Shown here piece after piece: positions 35,761 to 46,804 of a DNA stretch of 62,000 nt. The first letter of the stretch is position 1, and each line of letters opens with the position of its first letter. Made by a program: the position numbers and the translations under genes. Under the pieces are notes generated by a model that saw only the letters and a list, made by a program, of their open reading frames with translations, was not told the DNA's origin and did no database searches. Source of the stretch: Phoronis australis (lineage: Eukaryota > Phoronida > Phoronidae); the NCBI GenBank assembly GCA_002633005.1, contig NMRA01000002.1, positions 765,278-827,277 on the forward strand. The letters run 5' to 3'.

Positions 35761-35852
35761 CAGCACGGGTTCTTTGATCTAAACCGGCAGATTTTATGGT
35801 GTGCACACCGGTCGAGGTGCCCAATCTCGACCGGTTAGGGTGTCTACGTAGG
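35761..35852. repeat. Dispersed hairpin repeat, copy 1
   Basis: It contains CTTTGATCTAAACCGGCAG, then a perfect stem of ACCGGTCGAG (35807-35816) and CTCGACCGGT (35826-35835) around a 9-base loop, then TTAGGGTGTCTACGTAGG. The same order and stem occur at 46713-46804. Confidence 0.75.
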
Positions 35853-38545
35853 TGTCTTTCATATTGCGTAATCTTGTGTTTTCGTGAGGTTCTTGTGTTT
35901 ATGAAATGCACGCCTGGTGTCATGGCGCTGACATTTGCAGCGTAATTGTCACTACATGAGAGCGATGCGAACTGCAACATACAGACCAGGCTCTGCAGAC
36001 CCTGCAAGTGGCGAGACCGGTTCGACAACAAGTCGGCTCACCAAGAACTGCAAAACAGCTTGAAAATTGAGGAGCTTATGTTAGTCTGTTCAACAGCAGA
36101 CCATCAAAGCATAGTTTTAGATCGAGGTTGACAAATGTACGAGTAAGGGAAGCAGAAGGCATCACGCGCAGTTATCAAAAGCACAAATGATCACTTGCTA
36201 TTGCTTTAGATGCCCTGTTACACACAATAATACCCTGACCTTTCTTCTGAAAGCGGATAATTAACCGGATATGAGTAAAATCATATAAGCAAGTGTTGGC
36301 TTACAAGCTAGGTAAATGACGATTCAACATGCGCATTAAATCTTGCTAAGGCGTGCTACTGATAGCGAAGAGATAAAAGTTTTACAAAGTTTGTCAACAT
36401 TTTCTAAATCTTGGGCAAGACTTTTTAAAATTGTTGTTAAGATTTTTCTCCTGGGATCAAGGGATATCGGATGTCACAGAAGCATTCACCTTAAATTCAC
36501 CTAAAGTCCGTTTCTTCATCCAAAACTAGATGCTTCTTTCAGTAGACGATAGACGGCACCCCAGGACAGAACACAACAGACTGCATAGAAAAGGTACTTG
36601 TCACATGTGCACTGTACTTAGTACGCCCTCTCAGTCAGGTTAGTCCTATCGCAACTCACTGTGGAACGGGCTCCTTACACATATGCCTGACAAACTTGAG
36701 ACTCTATTACTTAGTTTTACAAAACACACAAACCACTACAAACATTATGTATCCCTCATTCACGATGTGCACATTAAATAGTTAATTAAGACCTGGTTGT
36801 TTACCTTACTGCTTAGGAGACTAGGATTCGAGAAGCTTTTAAGCCTTAGCCTCTTCAAACGAATCTTCATAGGCATGCATTACACACGTATATTGGGATT
36901 TGTCAGAAACGGATTTAAAGAGATGATACTAAGTGTTTAGAAAAACATAAATCGAGTTAGGCGCATCGTTAACTTCTTACACCAAGCGGGTCATGCTATA
37001 GGCTGATTAACGCAAACGGCTAATAGCGACTTTTGAAAGATACATGTGACTTCTGTTGTCTATCTGGCTTAGAAGTTCAATTTATCTCCATTCCAGATCA
37101 CTTCCGTATCACATTATGTCAAACAGAAAAAATACGAGTTTATGAATGGTGAACTCAATTATTAGCTAAGCAGAATTGGCTATTAACTTGTTCCGTGTGT
37201 GACAGAAACGTACAATTATTCTTTTTAAGTGTAATTTCTTCGTAACGCCATGTAGTAGACATTCGTTTCCATGTACTTAGGAATAAGATATCACAAAGTA
37301 GACTACAACAATACGCGGGTTGCGTGATACCCAGATTTTTGTGTTTGACGTTCCCGGATTCTGCCCAACAAGCAATGCGACACAAATTCTGCTGCAGACA
37401 CGCTGCGACACTTGCTCATTTGGTGCATCGCAAACCATGTACACTGTTGTTGGTAGGGATAAACAGTAGTTAACGGAATTAACGCAAGGAGGCGCCGCGG
37501 AAATTCAAAGGCCAATCTCAGAAAGACAGCGCAATCTGCTTAAATTCATAACCATCACTCAAATGGTTTAGGGAATCTGCTGCCGCAAAGAAAGTCACCA
37601 AGGGGCCACAAAGCTCACGAGATTCGTCCGAAAATCGGCAAGTGACATGTTTTTTGTTATAAAATTGTATCAACAAAATTTACGGAATTCAAGCGCCATG
37701 GCACGATAAAAACATTGGAAAAACATGAAAAGCAAGCAAGCTTTTTAATAGATCCACACGTGCCTCTACAAAGAGATGCAATTTAGGCTGAATTTCAATA
37801 CACGGAGTGCAACATATCTTATGGTTTACCTGTCGTCTCTGTTTCACAATTTTTTTGCTTCATGGATAATATGCTCGTTCATCTTGGAAATTTTGAGTTT
37901 AACTTTATCCGAACTGACGTAGACCCTACATTAGTATAAAAGGCACATTACAAGATTAGGCACTTCCGACGTGACGAGAATGTCAATTGCTATTCATTAT
38001 GCACAAGAAAACTTATGATTAGAGTAGAAGCAGTGTTCAATGAATTCAACGCAAGCGTGCTTGTTTCTAAAAATTATAAATACAACGGTTAGGCAATTGC
38101 TGTGTTACGTCCACCGACACACACGACACTTACACTAGCATCCCAGAGCACTTCACAAAGAAGAATAAGGTACCAACATCTGATCATTAGAGCAATTGGA
38201 GTGCACTCCAGTATGTACAGGAATTTTTGTCTGCCGCTGCCTGCAGTATGGGTGTAGTCCCCTGGGGACCTTAGATCGAGCTATAGATTAAATATTGAAG
38301 ATACCGGCTTGTCAGGAGAAGCCTGGGACTAGTTTTGGTTCTGTAAGTTTTATTTTGGTGTTCTATTTGTTTAGCAGGTAGTTGACGGAACCCATGGAGT
38401 CAGATATATGTCATTTGATCACAATAGAATGCTAGAGAACACTCCAGGAGAATGTTCCATGGGGGTGAGGCTAGTGATGACGTGATTTGTTTACAACAGA
38501 AAACTAGAGGACATTTTAGGGTAATGGTTCCATCACATCAGTAAT
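35853..38545. other. No gene recognised
   Basis: A plus-strand piece at about 38311-38340 (KIPACQEKPGTSF) ends at TCT|GTAAGT but has no clear acceptor and is not called. No other structure was noticed. Confidence 0.4.
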
Positions 38546-38695
38546 CAGTGGCGGATTTAGAGGGGGGCTAAGGGGGCCATGCCCCCCTAAAATTCTCTCA
38601 GATTAAATTTGGTAACTTGGAGAGTAAATGTTTGACGGGCAAAATCCTGGCTAATACTCTGCACCGCCCCCCCAAAATCCTGGATCCGCCCCCTG
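38546..38695. mobile_element. Short hAT-like MITE, 150 bp
   Basis: The ends CAGTGGCGGATTTAG and, on the other strand, CAGGGGGCGGATCCAGG form the inverted repeat, followed by G-runs and a GGCCATGCCCC palindrome. CAGTGGCGGAT ends of this type are widespread in animal hAT-like short elements. No 8-bp target duplication is preserved. Confidence 0.6.
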
Positions 38696-39840
38696 GTCAA
38701 GGTTTTGAAGCACTAGCTGGCTCATAGAACAGGCACTACGTAGTAGGTTTTGTTTGAGTAGACTTGAGTACGTGCGGCCGAAATTAATAAAGTGATTAAC
38801 TCGAACCAGTTTTCAGTCTATCGTAGCACCGAAAGCTACTAAACACCGGTCAGCGATAACCTGTGTCCGCCCATCCTTGGAGTAAACCGTGACATATTCA
38901 TTATAAAAAATTGCAAACAGATGCGTGCCGACTAAGTACGTTTTATGAATAAAACGGATAAAAAGACGAATATTGACGCTACACCCATATTAAAACCGCA
39001 ATTTCTTATTTTTTTTTCTTTTCACTCTTTTATTCATATCACGACTACAGTGCAATAAACGTATTAAGTTCTTCATAAGCTCATTCATTCACATATTCCG
39101 ATGAGAAAACAAGTCAGCTTCCTATCTTAAGAGTGCAGTGCACTTCAGACCAGACAAAAGCCATGAATGGGTGATACACCCTATGTCACGGATTTGGATC
39201 ATACTATGCGTTGCAGTTTACTCTCTTGTGTTATATTACTAAAATGTAGTTTAAACAATCCCTACTCTGATAAGTAGCACATCAATTTTCACTCAAAATC
39301 AGAGTCAAATTTTACCATGAAATCCCATTTTTGTGGTATTGTAAAAATTATAGAAGCTGCTGGACAGTGAAATAGTTTGTGTTTTGGATTAACTCATCCA
39401 TGGTCTCAGTAATAATAATAATAAATAAAAACCGGAATTGCTTGAAATTTTTAAGAATAACGGGGTCGAAGAAGCAAAAAAACGTGAAAACTTATCCAAT
39501 TTAAGCCTGCGAATTTGAGCTGAAGCCTAATTTTAGACTCTGAAACTTAGTTGTAAGTTTGACCTGTCTTTGTAAAATAGATAGTTTTATGATCGACATA
39601 TGTCCCCAAAACTACCGACGAACTTACGGTATATACAGCAATGAGCCAATGTTTACAGCCACCGCAGACAAACGGAGCACCTGCAGCAGGCACAACTTAT
39701 CAGTGAAAATCCTCAATCTTGATATCTGAAGTGCTCAAAAGTGTTTTTCACAAATTTGGTTCATTTCATAGCACAGATAATGTAGTAAAATTAAAATATT
39801 TGGTTTTCCTGTGAATTACCTTTTTCTTAAGAAGTCCTGC
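38696..39840. other. No gene; short AAT microsatellite
   Basis: A small (AAT)n run lies at about 39410-39424. The region just before 39841 is a good splice acceptor for the next feature (TTTTTCTTAAGAAGTCCTGCAG). Confidence 0.45.
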
Positions 39841-40283
39841 AGTTGCCACTGAGGACACCAAAGGAAAAAATGGCTGCCGAGGAAGATGAAGCAGTCAGTG
39901 TTCACTGGAGTCTTTATGCTAATCTGGTCAGTGGGTCTTCAATGGAATACCCAAACCAGCAAGCAGTTGAAACATTAGATAATAAGTCGACAACAGATCT
40001 TCTGAAACATGTTAAATCAGGCCTCGTCCCGTTCACTGCAGACGGAGAGGCAGCTGAATTTTGCCAGAGTGGGCTTGCTTACCACCGTTTGCTCTCAGAA
40101 TTGACGGTTTGTGGAAAACATCGAGCTCAGTTTGGAATCAGATGGAGACCAAGAAAAACATGTACCCACCCCCAATTGTAGAGTTTGAGTTTGGGGTGTC
40201 AGAAGAAATTTCCCAAAGAAGTGCTCGAGGAACAGAATGTACTGATTGAGATTGGTTCAGATGACTTGTTATGCAGATCATAA
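39841..40283 (+). pseudogene. N-terminal exon of a decayed multi-copy gene family
   Basis: After the acceptor at 39840, ATG at 39870 begins MAAEEDEAVSVHW. Motifs follow: EFCQSGLAYHRLL, LTVCGKHRAQFGIRWRPRKT and TCTHP. The Cys-x2-His and WRP...C.HP boxes match the start of a repetitive, transposon-like gene family that I recall from many marine invertebrates, with no established function. A stop at 40181 follows. The expected downstream block resumes in other frames, VSEEIS then KEVLEEQNVLIEIGSDDLLC, which would be the IGS...LC-R box. So at least one stop and one shift disable it. The body of the same family lies at 48220-52225, possibly the same copy split by insertions or a second copy. Confidence 0.5.
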
Positions 40284-40849
40284 GTGTTTCAAAATTTTAA
40301 AAACGTAGTTGGTACATGCTTTTTGCTTTGTTAGGACAACAATACTTTTGACTCCCTTGTTATCTATGGTGAAGCCACCACACGTGTTCAATGCTGATGA
40401 ATGACATAAAACCTCCTCTAATGGTCTGGACAATCCTGTCAGCTACGAAAAAGCACGCGGGCGAAGGGTAGGACCCGATGATTACATGAAACGCGATGAA
40501 CGGGAAGCAAATTCAAAAAGATTACTAACTTGGTTATCCTTGCAGTTAGCAGTGGTACCACTAGCTGCAACGATTTTGTGGCTGTTGTCCACCTGTCTTT
40601 AACGGAGAGGTTGGGGCTGGACCTCTTCCGCGTTGGATCGAACCCCGCGAACCCCCTTGCATGACTGCGGGCTTGCATTTTTTCAAATTTAGGTTAATTA
40701 AGTTTAGGGCACATTGCTTACAGTCACGTTCTTAATGCTTATGACTATTGTTAAGTCCGTTGAATTAAATGTAACCAACCTCGCAAAGTAGAAGAGAACG
40801 CTTATGTACACTTGTAATCATCTGATAGAACGGACGTTTTGTTTGACAG

Positions 40850-40954
40850 CCTTCGACGCTTAAGTGAACGCCAAGACGCATTTGGCGACCTGGCCAAAAT
40901 CCCAGATCGCCAAACGAAATCTGAGGTCGCCAAAACTGAAAATAATCTCCGGGA
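40850..40954 (+). CDS. Candidate 105-bp internal exon, RQT-SEVA unit 1
   Basis: A pyrimidine-rich acceptor (ACGTTTTGTTTGACAG) and a donor (GGGA|GTAAGA) bound exactly 105 bp with matching split-codon phase at both ends, so skipping or duplicating it would keep frame. It encodes a charged, helix-prone peptide: LRRLSERQDAFGDLAKIPDR, then QTKSEVAKTENNLR. A related unit follows 500 bp later (GDLVANRQTHSEVALET). Within the matched codons most differences are at third positions, which argues for past coding on this strand. The family is not recognised. Confidence 0.4.
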
Positions 40955-41360
40955 GTAAGAAATTCTGACGTTCCTATTCCGGCCTAAGGTTTCATCGACC
41001 AAAAAAAAAACGTCGGGACGGACGGCCCATTCTCCTACTTACGTGTAAGTTGGCCCGTGAAGCTACTACGCATGCAGTCGCTTTCTTAATTCACCGTGTC
41101 CATTACCTGCAAACAAGCGTGGAACGCAGACGACCCCATGCAACGGTGGCGCGAATCCCGCCGATCTTGGTCGACTTTTGTCGAAATATTCCGACTTCTA
41201 TTTGTTTACTTCCTGTTATAATTTAAACGTGGTGGCAAATGTGCTAAATTCACGAAACAAACTGGACAATTGTGAAGTGAATCAAAGGTACTAAATCTGG
41301 GAAAACTGTTAATAATTTAAAGTTTGGAAATTAACACGAACCTTGAAACGAATTTAGAAG

Positions 41361-41517
41361 GAATTATTGTCGAACTCTTGATACTCGTGGTGGAGACCTC
41401 GTAGCAAATCGCCAAACACACTCTGAGGTCGCATTGGAGACCTGCAGGCAGTCAAATCGAGCGCTGATTGAGTTGACTATCGAACATTCAAGAGGCATGG
41501 AACGCGAAAATTCGTAA
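41361..41517 (+). CDS. Paralogous coding unit 2 of the RQT-SEVA pair
   Basis: The frame NYCRTLDTRGGDLVANRQTH followed by SEVALETCRQSNRALIELTI is open from about 41361 to TAA at 41515-41517. It aligns with the unit at 40850-40954 over GDL-RQT-SEVA in the same frame, with an in-frame two-codon length difference. No clear donor closes it, and the TTAA-type MITE at 41491 intrudes into its 3' part, which may have broken the exon. Confidence 0.25.
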
Positions 41518-41836
41518 AAACTACCTTTTAAAGAGATCGTGGCGAATCTACTTCGTGGGGCTGCTAACATAAGAATTATTCACGTTCAATAATGCAAGCA
41601 TTTCTACATGTAAAAAGTTGCCAGATTCACTAGTTTTGAAACACAGACGAAATATTTACTTAATACGTCCCAATACAGTTTTCAAATCATCCACCCCTAA
41701 TAATTTTTTGCGCGTATGCGCTTAAAGAAATCGGACTGGCTGCTGCTTGAAATCACCATCGTTTTGTTTACATCAACCGTGAAAGGTCACATTTTCCATA
41801 TAAGGGAATTGTGCAACGACGTCTATGTCTTGCCTT
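41491..41836. mobile_element. Degraded TTAA-type MITE, third family member
   Basis: The end AGAGGCATGGAACGCGAAAA follows TTCA (a worn TTAA). From 41785, AAAGGTCACATTTTCCATA and GTCTATGTCTTGCC match the reverse complement of 15088-15532. The stretch between does not match, so the copy is rearranged. Confidence 0.5.
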
Positions 41837-42420
41837 CGATTTCCTTGTTGGTGATGGAAATAGAATCAAATCACGGTAAGAACACTATGAGACCGAGTTA
41901 ATGAGAATAAATGGTCTAATTCAGTTTTTGTTTGTAAGCCAAATAAATGGGGGGAAATACGGATTTAGTTTTCGCCTCAAATAATCAGTTGATGCCGCAA
42001 ATGATTAATCTACGCCGTTAACAATAACCAATTTCCATACGTAATAATCGCGAATAACATTCATCCATTTGGACAACCATAGAAAACCCACCAATCGTCG
42101 AGAAAAATAACACACGCCTGCAAGATGACTAAAAACTACGGCTCCCGGTGGGAACATACGCCGACTTCGCTTGCATACCAAATAAATTTAAAAATACAAA
42201 TTATCCTGGGTAATTAACAGATGAAAGTCGAGAGTGTGATACTGTTGAGGCCATCGTAATTCCTTGGTTTTAAAACAATTCCATGCTAATCATTTATAAA
42301 TTAATCATTTGTTCCATTGACAGTAATCCATTTTGAAATTGTCAAGTTATACCTGTATCTTTCCTTTGGGGAATATTTTGCGATCGCTGTCTATGAATAA
42401 AGAGAGGCATGGGTAGAGTT
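41837..42420. other. No gene recognised
   Basis: A GTAAGA donor-like site at 41877 follows an open frame that lies in the MITE, so it is not called as an exon. The rest is plain AT-rich spacer. Confidence 0.45.
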
Positions 42421-42553
42421 CACTAGTAACGCTAGGACCTCGCTAAAAGCAAGACTTCGTGAGATTACGGGAGATATTGCCGTGTATTTTAAATGAGAAC
42501 CATGATTTTGGCTAGATTTTAGCGATGTCCTAGCGTAGGGACTAGCGTTACTG
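42421..42553. mobile_element. Palindromic MITE, copy B
   Basis: Full-length reverse-orientation relative of 4975-5092, with GTAACGCTAGGACCTCGCT at the left and CTAGCG...CGTTACTG at the right. A 12-base partial duplication of TAGCG interrupts the right end, and three bases (CTA) interrupt the left. Confidence 0.75.
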
Positions 42554-43033
42554 AACTCCACCCTGGGTAGCGTTCCATAGATCAAGATTCTTGCTCGTAG
42601 GTAGATCGTGATCACGCAACACTATGACAACTCACGCGTGTGAACGGCGAGTGTTTAGCGAGTACGAGCCAGACATTACTAGTGGTAGTTAATGAAATGG
42701 TGGTCATTGAAGTGGTTGATTTTTGAGACTGAAATGTTGAGTTATGAGATACAATTTATAAATCATGGGATATCACTGCTTCCATTTTGTTAGCGAAGAT
42801 TTCTCACCGCAAGTGCTTTATTAAGAACACAGCCATGGCAATGTAATACGTTTTGTACATAATCGATACGTCAAATTAACCCAGTAGCGACTGATGATGT
42901 GTTGTATTTAGGAAATAAGTGGGCAAGTCATTTTTTATCTTAATCATTTAATTAGTGAATTGTCTGGGAGAGCAATGGCAGAAGGAGCGGAATCTTTTAC
43001 ACCACTAAAGAAGTTTGCATTTGATTCACTTAC

Positions 43034-43130
43034 CTGGCGTACATGTGTCGTCGGTTCAGCTAGATCAACTCGCAAAATCCTTTGATTGTTTTGTGAATCG
43101 GAAGTCGTCATGTGGAACCAATACGATGTA
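43034..43130 (-). CDS. Candidate internal exon with CAG|GTAAGT donor
   Basis: After CTTACTAG a 97-bp segment encodes TSYWFHMTTSDSQNNQR then ILRVDLAEPTTHVRQ and stops at the ideal donor CAG|GTAAGT. An aromatic-x-Val-Asp-Leu strand followed by V-x-x-V is seen in discoidin-like and fucolectin-like domains (WxVDLG), so an extracellular domain exon is possible, but the match is a few residues only. The acceptor tract is weak, and neighbouring exons were not found. Confidence 0.3.
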
Positions 43131-45216
43131 CTAGTAAGGTTCATTATTTTGAAATGTATTGGGCAAACGGGCCAATTCTGTGAGAGGTTGAATACATTAT
43201 GATGGTGATAGCAGGTGTACTTCTTTTCAGTTAAAGTGGAACTTGCACGCTAATTCCTTATCTCTGTGATTGCTTGGTCAAATTAGTTAGAAAAACACGA
43301 TGATCTGTCGTAAATTACTCAACTTTGTCCAGTACGTATCGTGACGTGGTGGTGGGGAATAACACCACATGATGCGGGCTATGTGGGCCCCCAAGGTACG
43401 TCATTAGTGCAAAGGTCACCTATTTGTAGAACGTTTTTTCACACTTACGAGTTATCAATTAATACAACTGCATTTTGTTTAGCTTAGATAATGTTCAAAT
43501 AGTGTTGTTTAGTTCCTGTTATACATTAGAATAGTTAAGAGAATGCAAATACATCTCACCGCCTATAAAGTATATACTTCATACTGGAAGAAACTTCACA
43601 TAATGCGAAATCAAAGCAGCGTTTTCAAAATCACAGATTTCAAATTAAGAAGAAGTCCTTTAGTACCGTCAACTAGCCCAAATTAATTGGTGAGTACCTC
43701 ATAATCAATGCCGTAGGTTACCACTAAAGTGTCGGATGCTGTAAGTGCAATGCATGACAACAGCCGGACAGACAGAAACAGACGCTGAGACAGACCGACA
43801 GAAGGACAGTACGTTTTTACCTAACAACCATTTTGAACTGTTTTCGTACAACCGGCACAGGTCCCCAAATGCTCCTGATTAAGAAATTCTTGGACAATTT
43901 TAGACAATGATGCTCAATTCCATGCGAACGTTAAAAAGATACTATACTCAATTTTGACCTACATGTATTAACAGATGTTAACAACACTCCAATCCAGTTC
44001 TTCAAAGCAAAGTAATACTATGTAAGCCTCGTCATTCCTCAAGTTAAGGTCAAATTTGAAAACTCCCTACAAAGTCTGCTAAACGGCGGGCAAGCAGACG
44101 CACGCTTTAGGCGAGATACACGACAAACGTGGATAAAACATTATACATGCTGTTACGCAATTAGCATGTGTTTACCTCAGGTGAGACGCATATGGTGCAA
44201 TATCTTGCGGGACAGAACGAGAAGTAATTGAAATCCACAAAACAGTGCTTAACATCCTTTCAACCAATGTAAGGGATCTTAATCTATCTGAAGAGCGAGT
44301 CTCGGTTTAGATTAGGGATTTTGTAACACTTATTTTCTGATTAGTGTTTTGTTCGGATTGTGTATGGTGTTTGAAAAATGTAAGCTGTACATTGGGTTTT
44401 CTTCTGAACATCATATCTCAGAGATGGCTGATCGGATTCCAATGAAATTATCAGATACTGTGCTTTATGCATTGGTTTTCAAAACCCTTCAGGAAATGTT
44501 TTTAAAATAATCTACTTCTTCAAGAAAGGTATCAAAAAGGATCTTACGTTTTTTCATGAAAAACACAAGTTGTACTCAAGCAAAATTTGAAAGATGTTTT
44601 AGAAAACTCATGTAACAACGTTTTCAAGATTTCATCTTGAATTTTTACATCAAACGGTATTTGGTCACGTTTCTGTTGTTTTCCCATAAATGTACCTTGC
44701 TCTTTGATGAATTTTACCAAAGAAACATTGTCTCATGACCAAATCATGGCAGTATACAGTCAAGCATCAAACTATACAGGCTTTCTGTTGTCAGATATTA
44801 CATTTAAAGAATATGTCTCGATGCACAAATTTGTCTATAGTGTTCTTTCAATAGTAGAATAAATATAATGCCATGGCAAGACGTACAATGAATCACAAGC
44901 AGGTTTCTAAGGAAAATTTAAAAGGCATGTATTAATTGTGTTCATTTCCACATTTTCTTGGAAATCAGGGGCAAAATGGATGACGTACTTATGTTTTGAT
45001 TAATGTAATTCCCGAAAGAAAATTGCTGTCACACAATCTTAACCGCTACCTGGGCGATACTGAGTGAAATATCAAGTGATTAATTTACACATGTGCGTGC
45101 TTTCAAAAGAATCTGCTACAACTTCCTGAAATTGGAGCCATTTCAGTTATTGTGAACTAAGTCGTCTCTTTCCGTCAACGCAAGAACCACAACAATCCTG
45201 ACTAAGACAGGCAAGT
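43131..45216. other. No gene; small CAGA-rich patch
   Basis: A degenerate GACAGA repeat lies at about 43760-43805. Otherwise this is AT-rich sequence without supported features. Confidence 0.45.
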
Positions 45217-45533
45217 CAGGGACGGGTCCAGAATTTTGAGTTAGGGGGAGGGGGGCAGGGCACAGGAATAATCAGAATTTCGTCACATGCCCGCGCCCAG
45301 CCTATAATGTAAAGATGCAGGGGTCTCGAATTTTTGGGTTTGTGGACCTTATCTACTAAAAAAACAACGGCAAACGGGGTTTATTCAAGGCCTACTGTAT
45401 GCATTGTGCATTCGCCCCCCGAGCCGCCCTGGGTGCGCGCATATGCTAGTCAGCAATTGGCACCCCGAACACTGCCAAATGGGAAATTTTAAGGGGGGCA
45501 TGGCCCCTTGCCCCCCCCCCAAATCCACCACTG
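45217..45533. mobile_element. hAT-like MITE carrying a nested element
   Basis: The ends CAGGGACGGGTCCAG and, on the other strand, CAGTGGTGGATTTGG with G-runs and GGCCATGCCCC relate it to 38546-38695. At 317 bp it is twice as long because the GC-ended element (45285-45443) sits inside it. Confidence 0.6.
45285..45443 (+). mobile_element. Non-autonomous GC-ended element, copy 3 (nested)
   Basis: It begins CATGCCCGCGCCCAG, continues GTCTCGAATTTTTGGG and TGTGGACC, and ends CGAGCCGCCCTGGGTGCGCG, in the same orientation as 554-802. Its location within the hAT-like MITE dates it as the later insertion, or the two were mobilised together. Confidence 0.6.
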
Positions 45534-46712
45534 AAAGTGACAGCTTTTTCGAATAAAGAATTGAGTTTATACATTTTGTTGCAGAGTGTCAACTTCAAAT
45601 GGCTACATTTCAAAAAGGTCAGCGCCATCTTGAGGCTTGGGGATGAGGCAGGTAGTTAACTTCATTATGTGACCTATAATAGATAACAGTGGCACCCTTT
45701 GGTGCGCACGTGCACGCTGGATGAAATTAGCTCAGCGAGACAGCAAATTAATTTTGCAAAAAGGGTAGCCAGTCGTTATCGTTTAGTGTGTGTACATCGC
45801 AATTTGAAGGGACACAATGAACATGCAAGAAACAGAAAAAAACATCAAACATAAGAACTAAAGTCCGTTGCTAATTATTTTGTTATGGAATAGAACTAAT
45901 TATCCAAGACTCGTTTCATTTTCAGGCTGTGTACAGTAGGCATTAGTATCGCCACTGTGGCGCACTACAACTGTACGTACAGGAGATTTCAATGACCATT
46001 AAATAAGATCAATAAAACTACCATAATGAGCGCGCAAATCCTACTTGTCTTACTGCACGCACAGTTCGTACATTAGTCACTTGACACCTGTCTGACATAT
46101 CACGTAATCGAAACTGCATACCAGTTTACGCATGTTTATAAAACTGAACCCGCACACTGAAATATACACTATTGCGAGAAACTCAATGACAAGTGAAGAG
46201 GTGCGTTGCGTGTAGAATGTAGGCACGAGAAAATTAATTTCATTGTTAGAGGATACTGAAAAGTTGAACGCACTCTCTGCGCGTCAGGTATTCTGGTACT
46301 TCAGCATAACCATAATGAATTCAAAGAGAAACTACACCAGATAATGCTGTGAACTACGTTTATCTGTGTGTGTTAGGACCAGCTTGTCAGTTATTTCGAA
46401 GCTGCCCACCAATATGAGAATAAATCAAGCCCGAAAGGAAATGAACACTATGCAGCCACAAATCAATTGGACTTCGTTAATCTTTGCACCGTGGGGTTCC
46501 AAATATCAGATTCCGTCTTACCGACACAGTTTCCGCGCCCATCCAAGTAAAAAAATTCTCACGCCCCACGCTAGACGGTAGGGGGCGGGGGTGGCGCATT
46601 TACAAACTCCAAAACTTAAAAGTACAATCGCTGCCCCCAGCGTTTTAATGATGGATCTCGTTATCTAGAGAATGATAAAATCAAAAGCCTTGGACGATTT
46701 AATTAGCCATAA
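45534..46712. other. No gene recognised
   Basis: No exon pair, RNA gene or repeat end was identified. An ATG with a GTAAGA donor on the minus strand at about 46520-46540 (MGAETVS) is too short to use. Confidence 0.45.
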
Positions 46713-46804
46713 CAGCATGGTGTCTTTGATCGAAACCGGCAGATTCTGTGGTGCGCAAACCGGTCGAGTTGCTCAATCTCGACCGGTTAGGGAGTCAACG
46801 TAGG
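46713..46804. repeat. Dispersed hairpin repeat, copy 2
   Basis: Matches 35761-35852. Its stem is one pair longer, AACCGGTCGAG (46758-46768) with CTCGACCGGTT (46778-46788), and the loop is again 9 bases. Flanks are CTTTGATCGAAACCGGCAG and TTAGGGAGTCAACGTAGG. Confidence 0.75.

Noticed and set aside
40620-40665. Minus-strand GGGGTTCGATCC resembling a tRNA box B
   Set aside because: No box A or cloverleaf stems could be found around it.
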